A stretch of DNA of 47,500 bases from Prorocentrum cordatum (taxonomy: Eukaryota; Sar; Dinophyceae; Prorocentrales; Prorocentraceae), in the NCBI GenBank assembly GCA_963575745.1, contig CAUYUJ010018554.1:1-47500 (forward strand), written 5' to 3'. Numbering within the stretch: the stretch's first letter is position 1; each line of letters opens with the position of its first letter. Below the pieces are notes generated by a model. That model worked only from the letters and a program-made list of their open reading frames with translations, was not told the origin of the DNA and searched no databases. This document shows, piece by piece, positions 22,129 through 32,174 of the stretch. Position numbers and translations under genes: made by a program.

Positions 22129-22655
22129 GCTGTTGTTGTAAACCGGGGGCCAACGACACAGCTTGACCCTCAAGACTTTCCCTGGTAAAAAAGCAGGGTG
22201 CGAGCCCCGGGAAGGGCACTGCAATCGAAAAAACAATGTGCACCGGACGGGGGGGATCAACAATAATTATTCTTCTGAAATGAAACTTCCGCAACAACAA
22301 CCACAACAATCCGTTTTAAACCTGCTCGCCCTTATCTGCTCGCGCGTCAGTCCATATGCATATCCCAAACCCTGGATACCCGCCCTCTTCGTCTTCGATC
22401 GCACCCCCTTTGGGGGGATATATTCATTCCCTGCCACGCGTGGCTGGTGAAGCCCTTGAAAACAAAGGGTAACAGATAGCGGGGGGGAATGAGGACGAAG
22501 GGATCGGAGGAAGAGAGGGGAAGGGCAAGAAGGAGGGAGGACGATGATTTGCGCTGCGAGTGGCGATTCAGCTCGCGCCATGGCTTGCACCAGCCACTCC
22601 AACACAGGTTAGCAATAAGTTTCGCCATGGGTCGCGCCATAAACAGCGCCAGGTG
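22129..22655 (+). repeat. P-(CAA)n-Q composite, copy 1
   Basis: Module P (TTGTTGTAAACC, GACTTTCCCTG, GTGCACCGGACGGGGGGGATC), box AACAATAATTATTCTTCTGA at 22259, a short CAA run, then module Q. Same order as 24666-25206. Confidence 0.85.
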
Positions 22656-23159
22656 CCACCCCCTTGAAAGAACAGATCGTGGATACCCCCCTGGGGGGAC
22701 GTGCCGCTGCGAACCGGTGTCAGAAACAATTTCGTGGAACCCTGAAAAGAAACGGGATGTTGGGAGAATGGGGCGGAAGGATAATGAGAACTGCAACCGT
22801 GTCGAGAGGAGCGCGGGGATGTGGAGTGGATTGGGATGGAGTGGGCAAGAGCAGGGTCTCAGGAGGAGGGGCGGCAAGGAGTGGAGAAGAGGAACCGGGA
22901 GGAGTGCGGAGGAGCGGGGGGCGCACGGAGGAATCTGGAGGAGGGATTGGGAATAGTTTAGGAGAAAAGCGGAATGCGAGCGGGAAGGGGTGGAGAGTGT
23001 GGGGTGGGATGGGGTGGCCTGGGGAGGAGTGGGCGGAATGCGAACACCTGAAGAATAGCACAATGGAAGTCGAACGACATGAAAATTTAGATGAAGGGAA
23101 AGAGTAGAAAAAACGGGAAAAGAACGTTGAAGTGGGAGCAGGTGGAGACGAACGAAGAT
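22656..23159. other. No recognised feature; purine-rich
   Basis: G/A-rich plus strand (GGAGGAG, GGGATGGAG) without exact repetition. No conserved frame. Confidence 0.4.
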
Positions 23160-23535
23160 AAGGGCAGCGAGGGGGCCACAAAGGGCGACAGCGGGGCCAC
23201 GAAGGGCATGCATATGGAGCCACGACGGGCGCGAACGAGCGGGGGCCACAGATGGCATTCGCATATGGAGCCACAAAGGGCCACTGAGGGCAGCAAAGGG
23301 GCCACGAAGGGCAGCGAGAGGGCCACGAAGGGCGACAGCGGGGCTACGAAGGGCATGCGTATGGTTGCGAGGAAGTCCAAAGCGAGAGCGCGATTCTCAA
23401 ATAAACTGTAAGGAAATATCAGGCGGGAGTCGCGATTCGGTGGTAAATTGCAAGGAAATCCAAATCGACAGCGCGATTCTTCAATAAATTGTAAAGAAAT
23501 ATCAAGCGGGAGCCGTTGGTGGCGCGGGCCACGAC
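23160..23535 (+). repeat. GGGGCCACGAAGGGC array (small) and GCGATTC units
   Basis: Continuation of the same 21-bp family from 23160 to 23360, then two to three GCGAGAGCGCGATTC units to 23520. Confidence 0.8.
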
Positions 23536-23539
23536 GTGC

Positions 23540-24290
23540 GCAAATGAGCGGGGGGCCCGAAGGCATACATATAGGGGGCCGCAGAGGGCAGCGACGGAGC
23601 CGCTGAGGGCAGAAACGGGGCCACGAAGGGCAGAGAGGGGGCCACGAAGGGCGACAGCGGGGCCACGAAGGGCATGCATATGGGGCCACGACGGGCGCGA
23701 ACGAGCGGGGGCCACGAAGGGCATACATATATGGGGCCAGAAAGGGCGACAGCGGGGCCACTGAGCGCAGAAAGTGGGCCACGAAGGGCAGCGAGGGGGC
23801 CACGAATGGCGACAGCGGGGCGACGAAACGCATGCGTATGGGACCACGAAGGGCGCGAGCGAGCGGGGGCCACGAAGGGCAATTAATCCGGGGCCACAGA
23901 GGGCAGCGACGGGGCCGCTGAGGGCAGAAACGGGGCCACGAAGGGCAGAGAGGGGGCCACGAAGGGCGACAGCGGGGCCACGAAGGGCATGCATATGGGG
24001 CCACCACGGGCGCGAACGAGCGGGGGGCACGCAGGGCATTCGAATATGGGGCCACAAAGGGCGACAGCGGGGCCACTGAAGGCTGCAAGGGGGCCACGAA
24101 GGGCAGCGAGAGGGCCACGAAGGGCGACAGCGGGGCTACGAAGGGCATGCGTATGGGGCGACGACGGGCGCGAACGAGCGGGGGCCACGAAGGGCATACA
24201 ATGCGGGGCCACAATGGGCAGCGACGGGGCCACTGAGGGCAGCAACGGGGCCACGAAGGGCAGCGAGCGAAGGCGACCGCGGAACCAGCA
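23540..24290 (+). repeat. GGGGCCACGAAGGGC array, large
   Basis: Units of about 21 bp built on GGGGCCACGAAGGGCAGCGAG and GGCGACAGC. A longer pattern of about 300 bp can be seen: GGGCATGCATATGGGGCCAC and GGCGCGAACGAGCGGGGGCC recur at 23668, 23989 and 24144-24180. The long minus-strand frames are repeat products. Confidence 0.85.
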
Positions 24291-24419
24291 CGGGCAGCGA
24301 GGGGCATCGAAGGCGGGCGAAGGGCAGCGAGCGGCGACTGCAGTCCCCAACGGGCTGGTCGGGCGGGCAGGCCCAGAGGAGCGGGTCGAGCGGGCGAGTC
24401 GTTGAAGCGTAAATTATGC

Positions 24420-24660
24420 TTGAACCGCCAGGCGATATGTAGCGGGAGCGCGATTCCTGAGTGTCGAGGAGCGGCATCTGAAGAAACAGGCGAGAGCCGC
24501 GATTCGGTGGTAACTTGCGAGGAAGTCCAAGGCGAGAGCGCGATTCTTCCGTAAATTGTGAGGAAGTATCAAGCGGGAGCAGCGCTCTGGTGGTAAATTG
24601 CAAGGAAGTTCCAAGCGAGAGCGCGATTCTTCAATGAATTATAAGGGAAAAACCAGGCGG
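24420..24660 (+). repeat. GCGAGAGCGCGATTC array
   Basis: Four to five units of about 55-60 bp with CAAGCGAGAGCGCGATTCTT and AAATTGCAAGGAA; same family as 25300-25939. Confidence 0.75.
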
Positions 24661-24665
24661 GAGCC

Positions 24666-25206
24666 ATTGTTGCTGTAAACCTCGGACCAACAAAGCAGTT
24701 TGACCCTCAAGACTTTCCCTGATTACGAAAACATGGTACGAGCCCCGGGACGGGCACTTCAATCGAAAAAACAATGTGTACCGGACGGGGGGGATCAACA
24801 ATAATTATTCTTCAGAGATGAGAGCTCAACAACAACAGCAGCAGCAACAACAACAACAATCATTCCAAGACTGTTCGCTCCTACCGGCCCGCGTGTCATT
24901 CACTATGCATATCCCAAAACCCTGGATGACCGCCCTCTTCGTTTTCGATCGTACCCCTTGTGGGGGGGTTATATTCCTTCCTGGCCACGTGTAATTGGAG
25001 AAGCCCCTAAACAGGGAAACGAAAGGGAAAATACAAAAAGAGAGGACGAAGGGATCGGAGGAAGGGAGGGATTAGAGGGGCAAGCGGGAGGGACGACGAT
25101 GATTTGAGCCGTGAGTTGCGATCCATCTTGCGCCATGGTTTGCGCCAGCCATTCCAACACAGGTTAACCAAGGCTTCGCCATGGGTCGCGCCATAAACAG
25201 CGCCAT
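24666..25206 (+). repeat. P-(CAA)n-Q composite, copy 2
   Basis: About 540 bp matching 22129-22655: module P to AACAATAATTATTCTTCAGA (24797), CAA/CAG triplets to 24862, then module Q (CAAGACTGTTCGC, CCCTCTTCGTTTTCGATCG, GGGTCGCGCCATAAACAGCG). Confidence 0.85.
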
Positions 25207-25299
25207 GTAACACCTCTGGTGCTGCTCGGCGAGGTGTTGGAGGCAAGGGAAAGGGAATGGAAGGAGGGGGGAGGCGGCCCGGGAGGAGGGAGGAGCAGG

Positions 25300-25939
25300 A
25301 AGGTAAGAGTGCGAACGTTCTAAGAAGTCCTAGGCGAAAGCGCCATTCCAAAGGAAGTCTCGGGCGGCAGCCCACGACGGGCGGGCGATCCTCTGACGGG
25401 CGGGTCGGGCGGGTGAGACATTCAAGCGGGGTGCCCGAGTAGGGCGAGAGCGCGATTCCTAAGTAAAGTGTGGCGGCGACCCTGGCGCGAGCGTGGTGCC
25501 TGAGCGTAGATTGCGCACTTGCTGAATAAACTGCGAAAAAGAAACAGGCGAGAACGCAATTCCTGAAAAAGGGATGAGTGGCGGGAGCGGGGGCCTAGAC
25601 TAAAGCGCAAGGAAATCTTAAGCGGGAGCGCCGTTCTTGTGTAAATTGTGAGGACGCCTCAGACGGGAGAGGGGGGGTCCTGACTGAATTGCGATGAAGT
25701 CACAGGCGGGAGCGCCGATCCTGAGTAAATCGGAAGGAAGTCTCAGGCGGGAGCGTGGGTCCTGAGTAAAGTTGGAGGAACGTTGTTGCTGTAGCCCGGG
25801 GGAGCAACAACGCAGTTTGACCCGGACTAAATTGTGAGGAAATCTCAAGCGGGAGCGCCGTTCCTGAGTAAATTGAAAGGAGGTCTCAGACGGGAGGGGG
25901 GGATCCTGAGTAAATTTGGAGGAAGTCTCAGGCGGGAGC
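25300..25939 (+). repeat. Degenerate AAATTG-GGAAGTCTCAGGCGGGAGCG array
   Basis: Units of about 50-60 bp: TCTCAGGCGGGAGCG, then a GATTCCTGAGTAAATTG word, then GAGGAAG. Relatives stand at 21850-22120, 23360-23520 and 24430-24660. Confidence 0.75.
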
Positions 25940-26117
25940 CGTTGTTGTTGTAGTCCAGGGGGCCAGGGACAGTTTGACCAGGACGACTTTCCCTGTCAAA
26001 AAACAAGGTGCGAGCGTCGAGGGGCACACTTTGACGGAGAGAAAACAGATGCACCAGTGAGGGGGAATCAACAATACATATTCTTCAGAAATGAGATTCC
26101 AACAACAACAACCATTC

Positions 26118-26180
<63 letters not shown>

Positions 26181-26190
26181 TACTAGCACG
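25940..26190 (+). repeat. Hub 7: module P (3' part) and (CAA)n
   Basis: Module P words (GTTGTTGTAG, CAGTTTGACC, GACTTTCCCTG, GGTGCGAGC) lead to AACAATACATATTCTTCAGA at 26070, then about 20 CAA triplets to 26179, then module R. The combination P-CAA-R is seen only here. Confidence 0.8.
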
Positions 26191-26191
26191 T

Positions 26192-26939
26192 GGGGACACT
26201 CCGTTCTCACCAGTGCCAGGGTTTTCATAGGAGGCGGGCAATACCCCCACTTTGTGGGGGGGCCGGTTCAAGCTCTACCAAATTTCCAAACGACTCTTCG
26301 CCACCACCCACACCCAGCTTCCCGCCCTATGACGTTCGGACACTTCACTTCGTGGCATGCGGACGACCGTGGCTACTATTCAGGGCCCCGCGGCCGACGA
26401 CGACGGCGTGCGCGCGCGAAGAAAAAACGAATGTGTCCCGCATGGTATTATTTGACAGGGATGATGGCCCTGGCAGGTGCGCAACCGTTGTTGCAGAAGT
26501 TCGAAAAAGTTGCTCGCAAAAGCCCGTTTGACAGAAATGTTAAAAAGTGTTGGGTTTCCTACGAATCCGCAAGAGCGCGCGGGATGAAATTTTGACATTT
26601 TTTTTTGAAAAACCATTGGTTTTTTGATGTTTTTATGTTAAAATCGCTACGAAAACTAAGGTTTTGGAAGGATTTCGTCTTGCGCGCGCGAATGTCCACT
26701 TTACCTTATTTTTTGCAAGGGATTCTTGAAGTTTGGTTATGTTAGAACAAGAAATGTCCACTTTAGCTTATTTTTTGCAAGGGAAAACCGATCGTAACAA
26801 CACAACCGGATCCGGACCAACCCGTTTTGCCTGAGACTTCCTCACGAAAATGATGAAAATGAGGCTGCGGCCTAGGCGCGGCGGGGGGGTCGTGCACCAG
26901 GGGTCCCAACAATAATTATTCTTTAGAAGTAATAATGTT
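26192..26939 (+). repeat. Module R, copy 3
   Basis: About 750 bp nearly identical to 17131-17878, from GGGGACACTCCGTTCTCACC to AATAATGTT. It carries a 113-codon frame (26254-26595, GTG start; first ATG gives MTFGHFTSW) that is also open in copy 1 but interrupted in copy 2. Scattered single-base changes and a missing T in the T-run mark it as a distinct copy. Confidence 0.9.
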
Positions 26940-26968
26940 CAACAACAACAACAACAACAACAACAACA

Positions 26969-27027
<59 letters not shown>

Positions 27028-27064
27028 AACAACGACAACCACAACCACAACCACAACCACAACT

Positions 27065-27100
<36 letters not shown>

Positions 27101-27240
27101 TTAACAACAATCAGTTTACCCTCATGCGCGATGTTTCCACACGAAGCATGCGACCACCATGATAACCATCCACGTAATGAGAGACTCTTGTTCTATAGCG
27201 GGGTCCGTTATTCCCATTCCCAGATCTCCCACCCAATGAG
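26908..27240 (+). repeat. Hub 8: hairpin box, compound microsatellite and module S
   Basis: The box AACAATAATTATTCTTTAGA at 26908 is followed by (CAA), (CGA), (CAACCA) and (CAA) runs to 27108, and then by module S (TCAGTTTACCCTCATGCGC ... CCCAGATCTCCCACCCAA). Module S is shared with 17902-18030. Confidence 0.85.
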
Positions 27241-27486
27241 GTCATCTACAGACAAGGCCCGCGCCCTCTGAGCAGCAGGGGTGCTTCTAGGAACCCTTCC
27301 CCACTCCCCATACCCCCCTCTGCGCGTGGCCGAGGATGGGGCCCTGCCGATGGGAGGGGGCCCAGGGTCAGCTTTGCACTGTTTGAGGCAACTCCTGGGA
27401 AATGTTCGTGCGAAGGACTACGGGCTGCTAAGCCCAATTCAAGGGCTATTGGGCCGGACTGGCCCAGATAGGGGTCGGGACAAGAA

Positions 27487-27640
27487 GGTACTGATGCCGC
27501 TACTCCCTGGGCCTCCCCATGGGGTGCGTTACGACCAGAGTTTCCAGCCGAATCCAGCCGTGGCGACGACTGTCTCCACCCAGGAGGCCCAAGAAGGCGA
27601 AAACGAAGGGTAGCAGCATCGGTACCTTTACTCGAGTAGA
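27487..27640 (+). repeat. Dispersed repeat, copy 1
   Basis: Partner of 33205-33370 in the same orientation; shares GGGGTGCGTT, CCAGCCGTGGCG and AGGCGAAAACG. Confidence 0.75.
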
Positions 27641-27658
27641 GGATCGGCTACATTACTG

Positions 27659-27871
27659 ATGTATCTCAAAATTGTTGTGTCAGTCGACTCTACGAAAAAC
27701 GATTGTAATGCTCCTCCGATCTACAGAAATTCCGATCTGATTTTTGATAGGCTCGACGGGAAATCAATGTGGGAGCAGATTGATTATGTAGTCGGTCCCC
27801 TACTCGATTTTAACTTTTTCTGGGATCAAATCAGCGGGACTGGCCGCATCCGTGCCGCACCCGTGCCGTGA
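27659..27871 (+). CDS. Unrecognised 70-residue frame in a lower-GC patch
   Basis: ATG start, MYLKIVVSVDSTKNDC at the N terminus, a middle part SMWEQIDYVVGPLLDF, end AAPVP. The composition is balanced and unlike the repeat frames around it; the local GC content is visibly lower. No ribosome-related or family signal was seen. It lies antisense inside the giant intron, 220 bp from exon D. It may be a decayed mobile gene or a chance frame. Confidence 0.2.
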   Translation: MYLKIVVSVDSTKNDCNAPPIYRNSDLIFDRLDGKSMWEQIDYVVGPLLDFNFFWDQISGTGRIRAAPVP

Positions 27872-28088
27872 CTTATGATGTTCCAACCCACTTTAGCCTT
27901 GACTACCAGAAAGGATTTCGAGCATCAAGAAAGTACCGAAATTGGAGGCTTTTCGCGTGTCGGGCCCTGGCAGGCGACACTCGTTCGACACTGTTTCGAT
28001 ACTTTTCTGGGTGTTCGATTTTTTTCTGGGATGTGGTCCTTACGAACGATGGGAGCAGCATAAGCCGAGACAGGGGCCCGCAGCGGTC

Positions 28089-28142
28089 CTCGCTCTGGCC
28101 CAGGTTCTTCATCTCCTGGAGGCACACGCTCTCGGCCGGTGA
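28089..28142 (-). CDS. SF3B3: SF3B3 exon D
   Basis: The 54-bp exon reads SPAESVCLQEMKNLGQSE. SF3B3 orthologues have P-E-S-L-x-x-x-E-M/V at this point, right after the S-x-Q that ends exon C. The acceptor is GCTGCAG|TCACCG (AG at 28143-28144). To keep the frame into exon E the donor has to be AGCGAG|GACCGC, a GA site; a GC four bases further on breaks the frame. The segment is a few residues shorter than animal proteins here, where the loop is variable. A 350-bp transcript-strand GGA tract (plus-strand TCC, 28172-28522) ends about 28 nt upstream of the acceptor. The 18.5-kb intron follows. Confidence 0.85.
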
Positions 28143-28171
28143 CTGCAGCGCCTCTCCCGCCGCAGGACGGG

Positions 28172-28536
28172 GCTCCTCCTCCTCCACCTCCTCCTGCTCC
28201 TCATCCTCCTCCTCCTCCTCCTGCTCCTCCTGCTGCTCCTCTTCCTCCTCCTGCTCCTCCTGCTCCTCCTCCTCCTCCTCCTCCTCCTCCTCCTCCTCTC
28301 CTCCTCCTCCTCCTCCCCCTCCCTCCTCCTCTCTCCCTCCTCCTCCTCCTCCTCCTCCTCCTCTCCTCCTCCTCCTCCTCCCTCCTCCTCCTCCCTCCTC
28401 CTCCTCCATCCTCCTCTCCTCCTCCTCCTCCTCTCCTCTCCTCCTCCTCCTCCTCCCTCTCCTCCTCCTCCTCCTCCTCCTCCTCCTCCTCCTCCTCCTC
28501 CTCCTCCTCCTCCTCCTCCTCCGTCTACTCCTCCTC
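28172..28536. repeat. (TCC)n tract upstream of exon D acceptor
   Basis: About 350 bp of CTCCTCCTC with occasional breaks; GGA purine on the transcript strand, ending 28 nt from the exon D acceptor. Confidence 0.95.
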
Positions 28537-28539
28537 TAA

Positions 28540-29095
28540 AGACGCAGGGGGCGGCCCGCTCCGAGGTCCAAACGGGGGCGCCTGGGGCCTCCCAGCCAAA
28601 GAGCAGACCTCGGGAAGACAGGACGTCTCGGACAAACAAGTGTTCGAGGCCTCGCAGCTTTCGGGCGCGTTCGTTGGCTCTCGGCGGCTCTCCAGCCTCG
28701 GGATGCCTTCCAGCGACTGCGCCTCGCCGAGAGCGTTCCAGGGGGTCCCGGATCGTTCCGAACGGCCGCCGGAGACCCGAGGTATGCGCGAAGCGCGGCC
28801 ATCTTCGCGCCCCTGAGGGGGACCTGGCAAAACCGTGCGGTGACAGACCGTACGGCGTGCGGTGACATCGGCGCCCCCAAAGGCCTCACAGCACAGTGCG
28901 TCACCGCTCCGGTTCGGGGCCTCGGAGGCCCCCAGGTGCAACGATGCACCCCTCGGGGAACGACCCAAACCCCAAGACCGTGCTGGCGCCCCCGGAGTCC
29001 CCGCGGACTCACCGTACGGGGTGGCCACCGACCGCGGTGTGGGGTGGGGGGGGGCCGACGTCTGCCCACCCAGGGGGTCTCCACGCCCAGCGTTG
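28540..29095. other. No recognised feature (intron C-D)
   Basis: GC-rich with long frames on both strands, but no family motif. It contains GTGCGGTGACAG/ATCGG-like short duplications at 28836 and 28858. Confidence 0.4.
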
Positions 29096-29215
29096 AGGAG
29101 GAGGAGGAGGAGGAGGAGGAGGAGGAGGAGGAGGAGGAGGAGGAGGAGGAGGAGGGGGACGGGGACGGGGAGGGGGAGGGGGAGAAGGAGGCGGAGGAGG
29201 AGGAGGAGGAGGAGG
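29096..29215. repeat. (GGA)n tract
   Basis: GAGGAGGAG from 29096 to about 29155, then GGGGAC and GGAGGC mixtures. This one is pyrimidine on the transcript strand, opposite to the tracts next to acceptors. Confidence 0.92.
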
Positions 29216-29619
29216 ACCTTTCCCATCAGTTTTCGAAGCAGGGGCTGGCTCAGGAGGCTCTTAGTCTTGGTCTGGGATCAGCGCTGGCAGCTGGTTTAGG
29301 CATCGTGAGGACGCATTGCTTCCAGAATAGAACCGTTGTCTGGCCGACTCTCGAGGTGGACGGCGTGGGGAAGGGGGAGGGCGGGGGGGAGGGGGAGGGG
29401 GAGGGGGAAGGACGCCGTGTGACAGATAATCCTTCGAGGGTCTCGGCGAGCATCTGAAACGGAGGCTCCACTCGTCACAGTCATGGCTCCTGGTTGCTTC
29501 TTTTCAGCGCTTCTCGCCGTAAGATGGTTTCAAGAGGGCATCGGAGGGGTCGCCTCCAGGCCTCCCTGCCCCTCCAGGCCTCCCTGCCCCTCCAGGCCTC
29601 CCCCTCTCGCGCGCTCGGC

Positions 29620-29697
29620 CTGCGCGCTGAGCTGCTTGAGCGGCCGCTCCCGCTCCAGCGACAGGATGCGGATGGTGTTGTCGACACCGCCCACGGC
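29620..29697 (-). CDS. SF3B3: SF3B3 exon C
   Basis: The 78-bp exon reads AVGGVDNTIRILSLERER, then PLKQLSAQ. The AVGxxDNTxRIxSL motif is a blade of the SF3B3 beta-propeller and is among the most diagnostic sequences of the family. The acceptor is GGCCAG|GCCGTG (AG at 29698-29699). The best donor is GCGCAG|GCCGAG, a GC site, which leaves phase 0 and joins directly to exon D. On the transcript a GGA-type purine tract (plus-strand TCC, 29720-29875) ends about 25 nt upstream of the acceptor. The intron beyond the donor carries short repeats of a GGAGGGGCAG type. Confidence 0.93.
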
Positions 29698-29719
29698 CTG
29701 GCCACGGCGTAGAGGGCAG

Positions 29720-29869
29720 CCCTCCTACTCGTGCTCCTCGTCCTCCTCGACCTCCTACTCCTCCTCCCTCCATCTCCTCCTGATCCTCCTCCTCCTCCTC
29801 TCCTCCTCTCCTCCTCCTTCCTCCTCCTCCTCCTCCTCCCCTCTCCTCCTCCCCCCTCCTCCTCTCCTC
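29720..29869. repeat. (TCC)n tract upstream of exon C acceptor
   Basis: CTCCTCCTC-type tract, purine (GGA) on the transcript strand, ending about 25 nt from the exon C acceptor. Confidence 0.9.
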
Positions 29870-30002
29870 CTCAGCAGCAGCCGAGCAGCAGCATCAGCAT
29901 CAGCAGCATCAGCAGCATCAGCATCAGCCTCAGCATCATCATCAGCAGCAGCATCATCATTATCATCATCAGCATCAGCATCAGCATCAGCATCAGCATC
30001 AG

Positions 30003-30046
<44 letters not shown>

Positions 30047-30068
30047 ATCATCATCATCATCATCATCA

Positions 30069-30129
<61 letters not shown>

Positions 30130-31228
30130 ACATCATCATCATCTCATCAATCATCATCATCATCATCATCATCATCACCACCACCACACCACCCGCCACC
30201 ATCATCATCATCATCAGCATCAGCAGCAGCATCATCATCATCATCAGCACCAGCATCAGCATCATCAGCATCATCAGCAGCATCATCATCATCATCATCA
30301 TCATCACCATCATCATCATCATTCATCATCATCATCATCAGCAGCATCATCATCATCATCATCATCAGCATCAGCATCATCATCATCATCACCAGCATCA
30401 TCATCAGCAGCAGCATCATCATTATCATCAGCATCAGCATCAGCATCATCATCATCATAATCCTCATCATCCTAATCAGCATAATGATCATCATCAGCAG
30501 CAGCATCATCAGCATCATCAGCATCAGCAGCATCAGCAGCATCAGCAACAACCGCAGTAGCAGCAACAAGCATCAACATCACCATCAGCATCATCACCAT
30601 CAACATCATCATCAGCATCAGCATCAGCAGCAGCATCGTCAGCATCAGCAGCATCAGAATCAGCATCAGCATCATCATCGTCAGCATCATCATCAACCGC
30701 ATCATCGTCAGCATCATCTGCATCATGATCAACAGCATCATCACCAACACCACCATTATCATCAGTATCGTCATCATCAGCATCATCATCGCCAGCATCA
30801 TCATCGCCAGCATCATCATCATCAGCATCATCAGCATCATCAGCGTCGCTAACATCAGCATCATCAGCAGCATCATCCGCATCATGAACAGCCTCATCAC
30901 CATCATCATAATCAGAAGCAGCAGCATCATAATCATCGTCATCATCCTCAGGATCATCATCAGCAGCAGCATCAACAGCATCATCATAATCCAGAGCATC
31001 AGCATCAACGTCATCGGCACGATCAGCATCATGATCATCAGCATCATCATCATCATCAGCATCAGCATCAGCATCAGCATCATCAGCATCCCCATCCTCA
31101 TCAGCAGCATCATGACCATCAGCACCATCATCATCACCATCATCACCATCACACTCGTTCGTCATCATCATCAGCAGCAGCAACGTCATCATCATCATCA
31201 CCATCACCACCATCAGCACCATCATCAC
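29870..31228. repeat. CAT/CAG triplet array, 1.35 kb
   Basis: Almost every triplet is CAT or CAG, with rare CAC, AAC and GTC. Pure CAT runs (30000-30180) alternate with CAT-CAG mixtures. The poly-His, poly-Ser, poly-Ile, poly-Met and poly-Asp frames here are artefacts of the triplets. It lies within the 1.9-kb intron between exons B and C and forms most of it. Confidence 0.95.
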
Positions 31229-31229
31229 T

Positions 31230-31453
31230 CCTCCTCCTGCTCCTCATCCTCCTCCTCCTCCTCCTCCGCCTCCTCCTCCTCCTCGTCATCCTCCTCCTCC
31301 TCCTCCTCCTCCCCATCCTCCTCCTCCTCGTCCTCGTCCTCGTCCTCCTCACGCCAGGAGAGGAGGCAGGGGGGGAGAGGAGGGGATAGGAGCCTGAAGG
31401 AGGAGCGAGAGAGCGAGGAGGAGGAGGAGGAGGAGGAGGAGGAGGAGGTGGAG

Positions 31454-31486
<33 letters not shown>

Positions 31487-31512
31487 AACGACGACGACCA
31501 CGACCACGACGT

Positions 31513-31551
<39 letters not shown>

Positions 31552-31552
31552 C
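31230..31552. repeat. TCC tract, GGA tract and GAC tract in series
   Basis: TCC triplets 31230-31350, GGA triplets about 31417-31450, then CGA triplets to 31552. The pyrimidine and purine halves on one strand could pair with each other. The CGA part abuts exon B by about 40 nt on its donor side. Confidence 0.9.
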
Positions 31553-31594
31553 AAGCAGGAGCAGGCCCAAACGAGGGCGGCGGGAGCGCGGGAC

Positions 31595-31678
31595 CATGAA
31601 GCTGGCCCGCTGCCGGTTCTCCGGGACCGGCTGCACGCTGAGGCAGAGCACCTCGTAGTTCATGTCGCGCTTCGCGAC
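31595..31678 (-). CDS. SF3B3: SF3B3 exon B
   Basis: The 84-bp exon reads VAKRDMNYEVLCLSVQ, then PVPENRQRASFM. SF3B3 orthologues have K-x-E/D-M-x-x-D/E-V-x-C-x-x-x-x-x-V-P followed by R-S-R-F immediately before AVGxxDNT, which is exactly what the next exon gives. The acceptor is GTGCAG|GTCGCG (AG at 31679-31680) and the donor is ATG|GTCCCG, a normal GT site. On the plus strand a (TCC)n tract lies at 31717-31851, so the transcript has a purine run ending about 38 nt upstream of the acceptor. Downstream of the donor the intron goes directly into a (TCG)n run. Phase 0 at both ends. Confidence 0.92.
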
Positions 31679-31716
31679 CTGCACGCCGAGGGCCCTGGGC
31701 TCCCCCCCGAAAAAAC

Positions 31717-31851
31717 CTCCTCCTCCTCCTCCTCCACCTGCTCCTGCTCCTCCTCCGTCTCTTGCTACTCCTTTTCCTCCTCCTCCTCCTCATCCTCCTC
31801 CTCCTCCTCCGCCTCCTCCTCCTCCTCCTCCTCCCCCTCCCTTTTTATCAT
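31717..31851. repeat. (TCC)n tract upstream of exon B acceptor
   Basis: Mostly CTCCTCCTC with single-base breaks. On the transcript strand it is a GGA purine tract ending 38 nt from the exon B acceptor. Confidence 0.92.
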
Positions 31852-31869
31852 GAACACCTCCTCCCCGTC

Positions 31870-32050
31870 GCACCTCCAGACTTGTCGACAGGGCGGGCTG
31901 GGCATTTCGCCTGAGACTGGCTCACCAATTCTGATCCTGAAGCTTGACACTCGCAAAAGTTTCACGGATGATGGCGGCTCGTTTTCAAAATGTGGCTCTC
32001 GCCTCTTTACAAAATGTGGCTATCGCCTCAGCGCCGCGGACATTCAATCT
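31870..32050. repeat. Dispersed repeat related to 35725-36300
   Basis: Shares ACAGGGCGGGC, TTTCGCCTGAGACT, CCTGAAGCTTGACA, AAAATGTGGCT and GCGCCGCG with 35740-35880, in order. Confidence 0.75.
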
Positions 32051-32174
32051 AGGATTGTCAGGACCCCGAAGTCATACGTATTCGCGGTGTTGAAAGTCCA
32101 AAAATGTTCGGGCAGGGTTGAGGATTGGCGGCGAACTTCCAGGAATTGTGCTTGGGCGCGACTGAGTATTCTCA

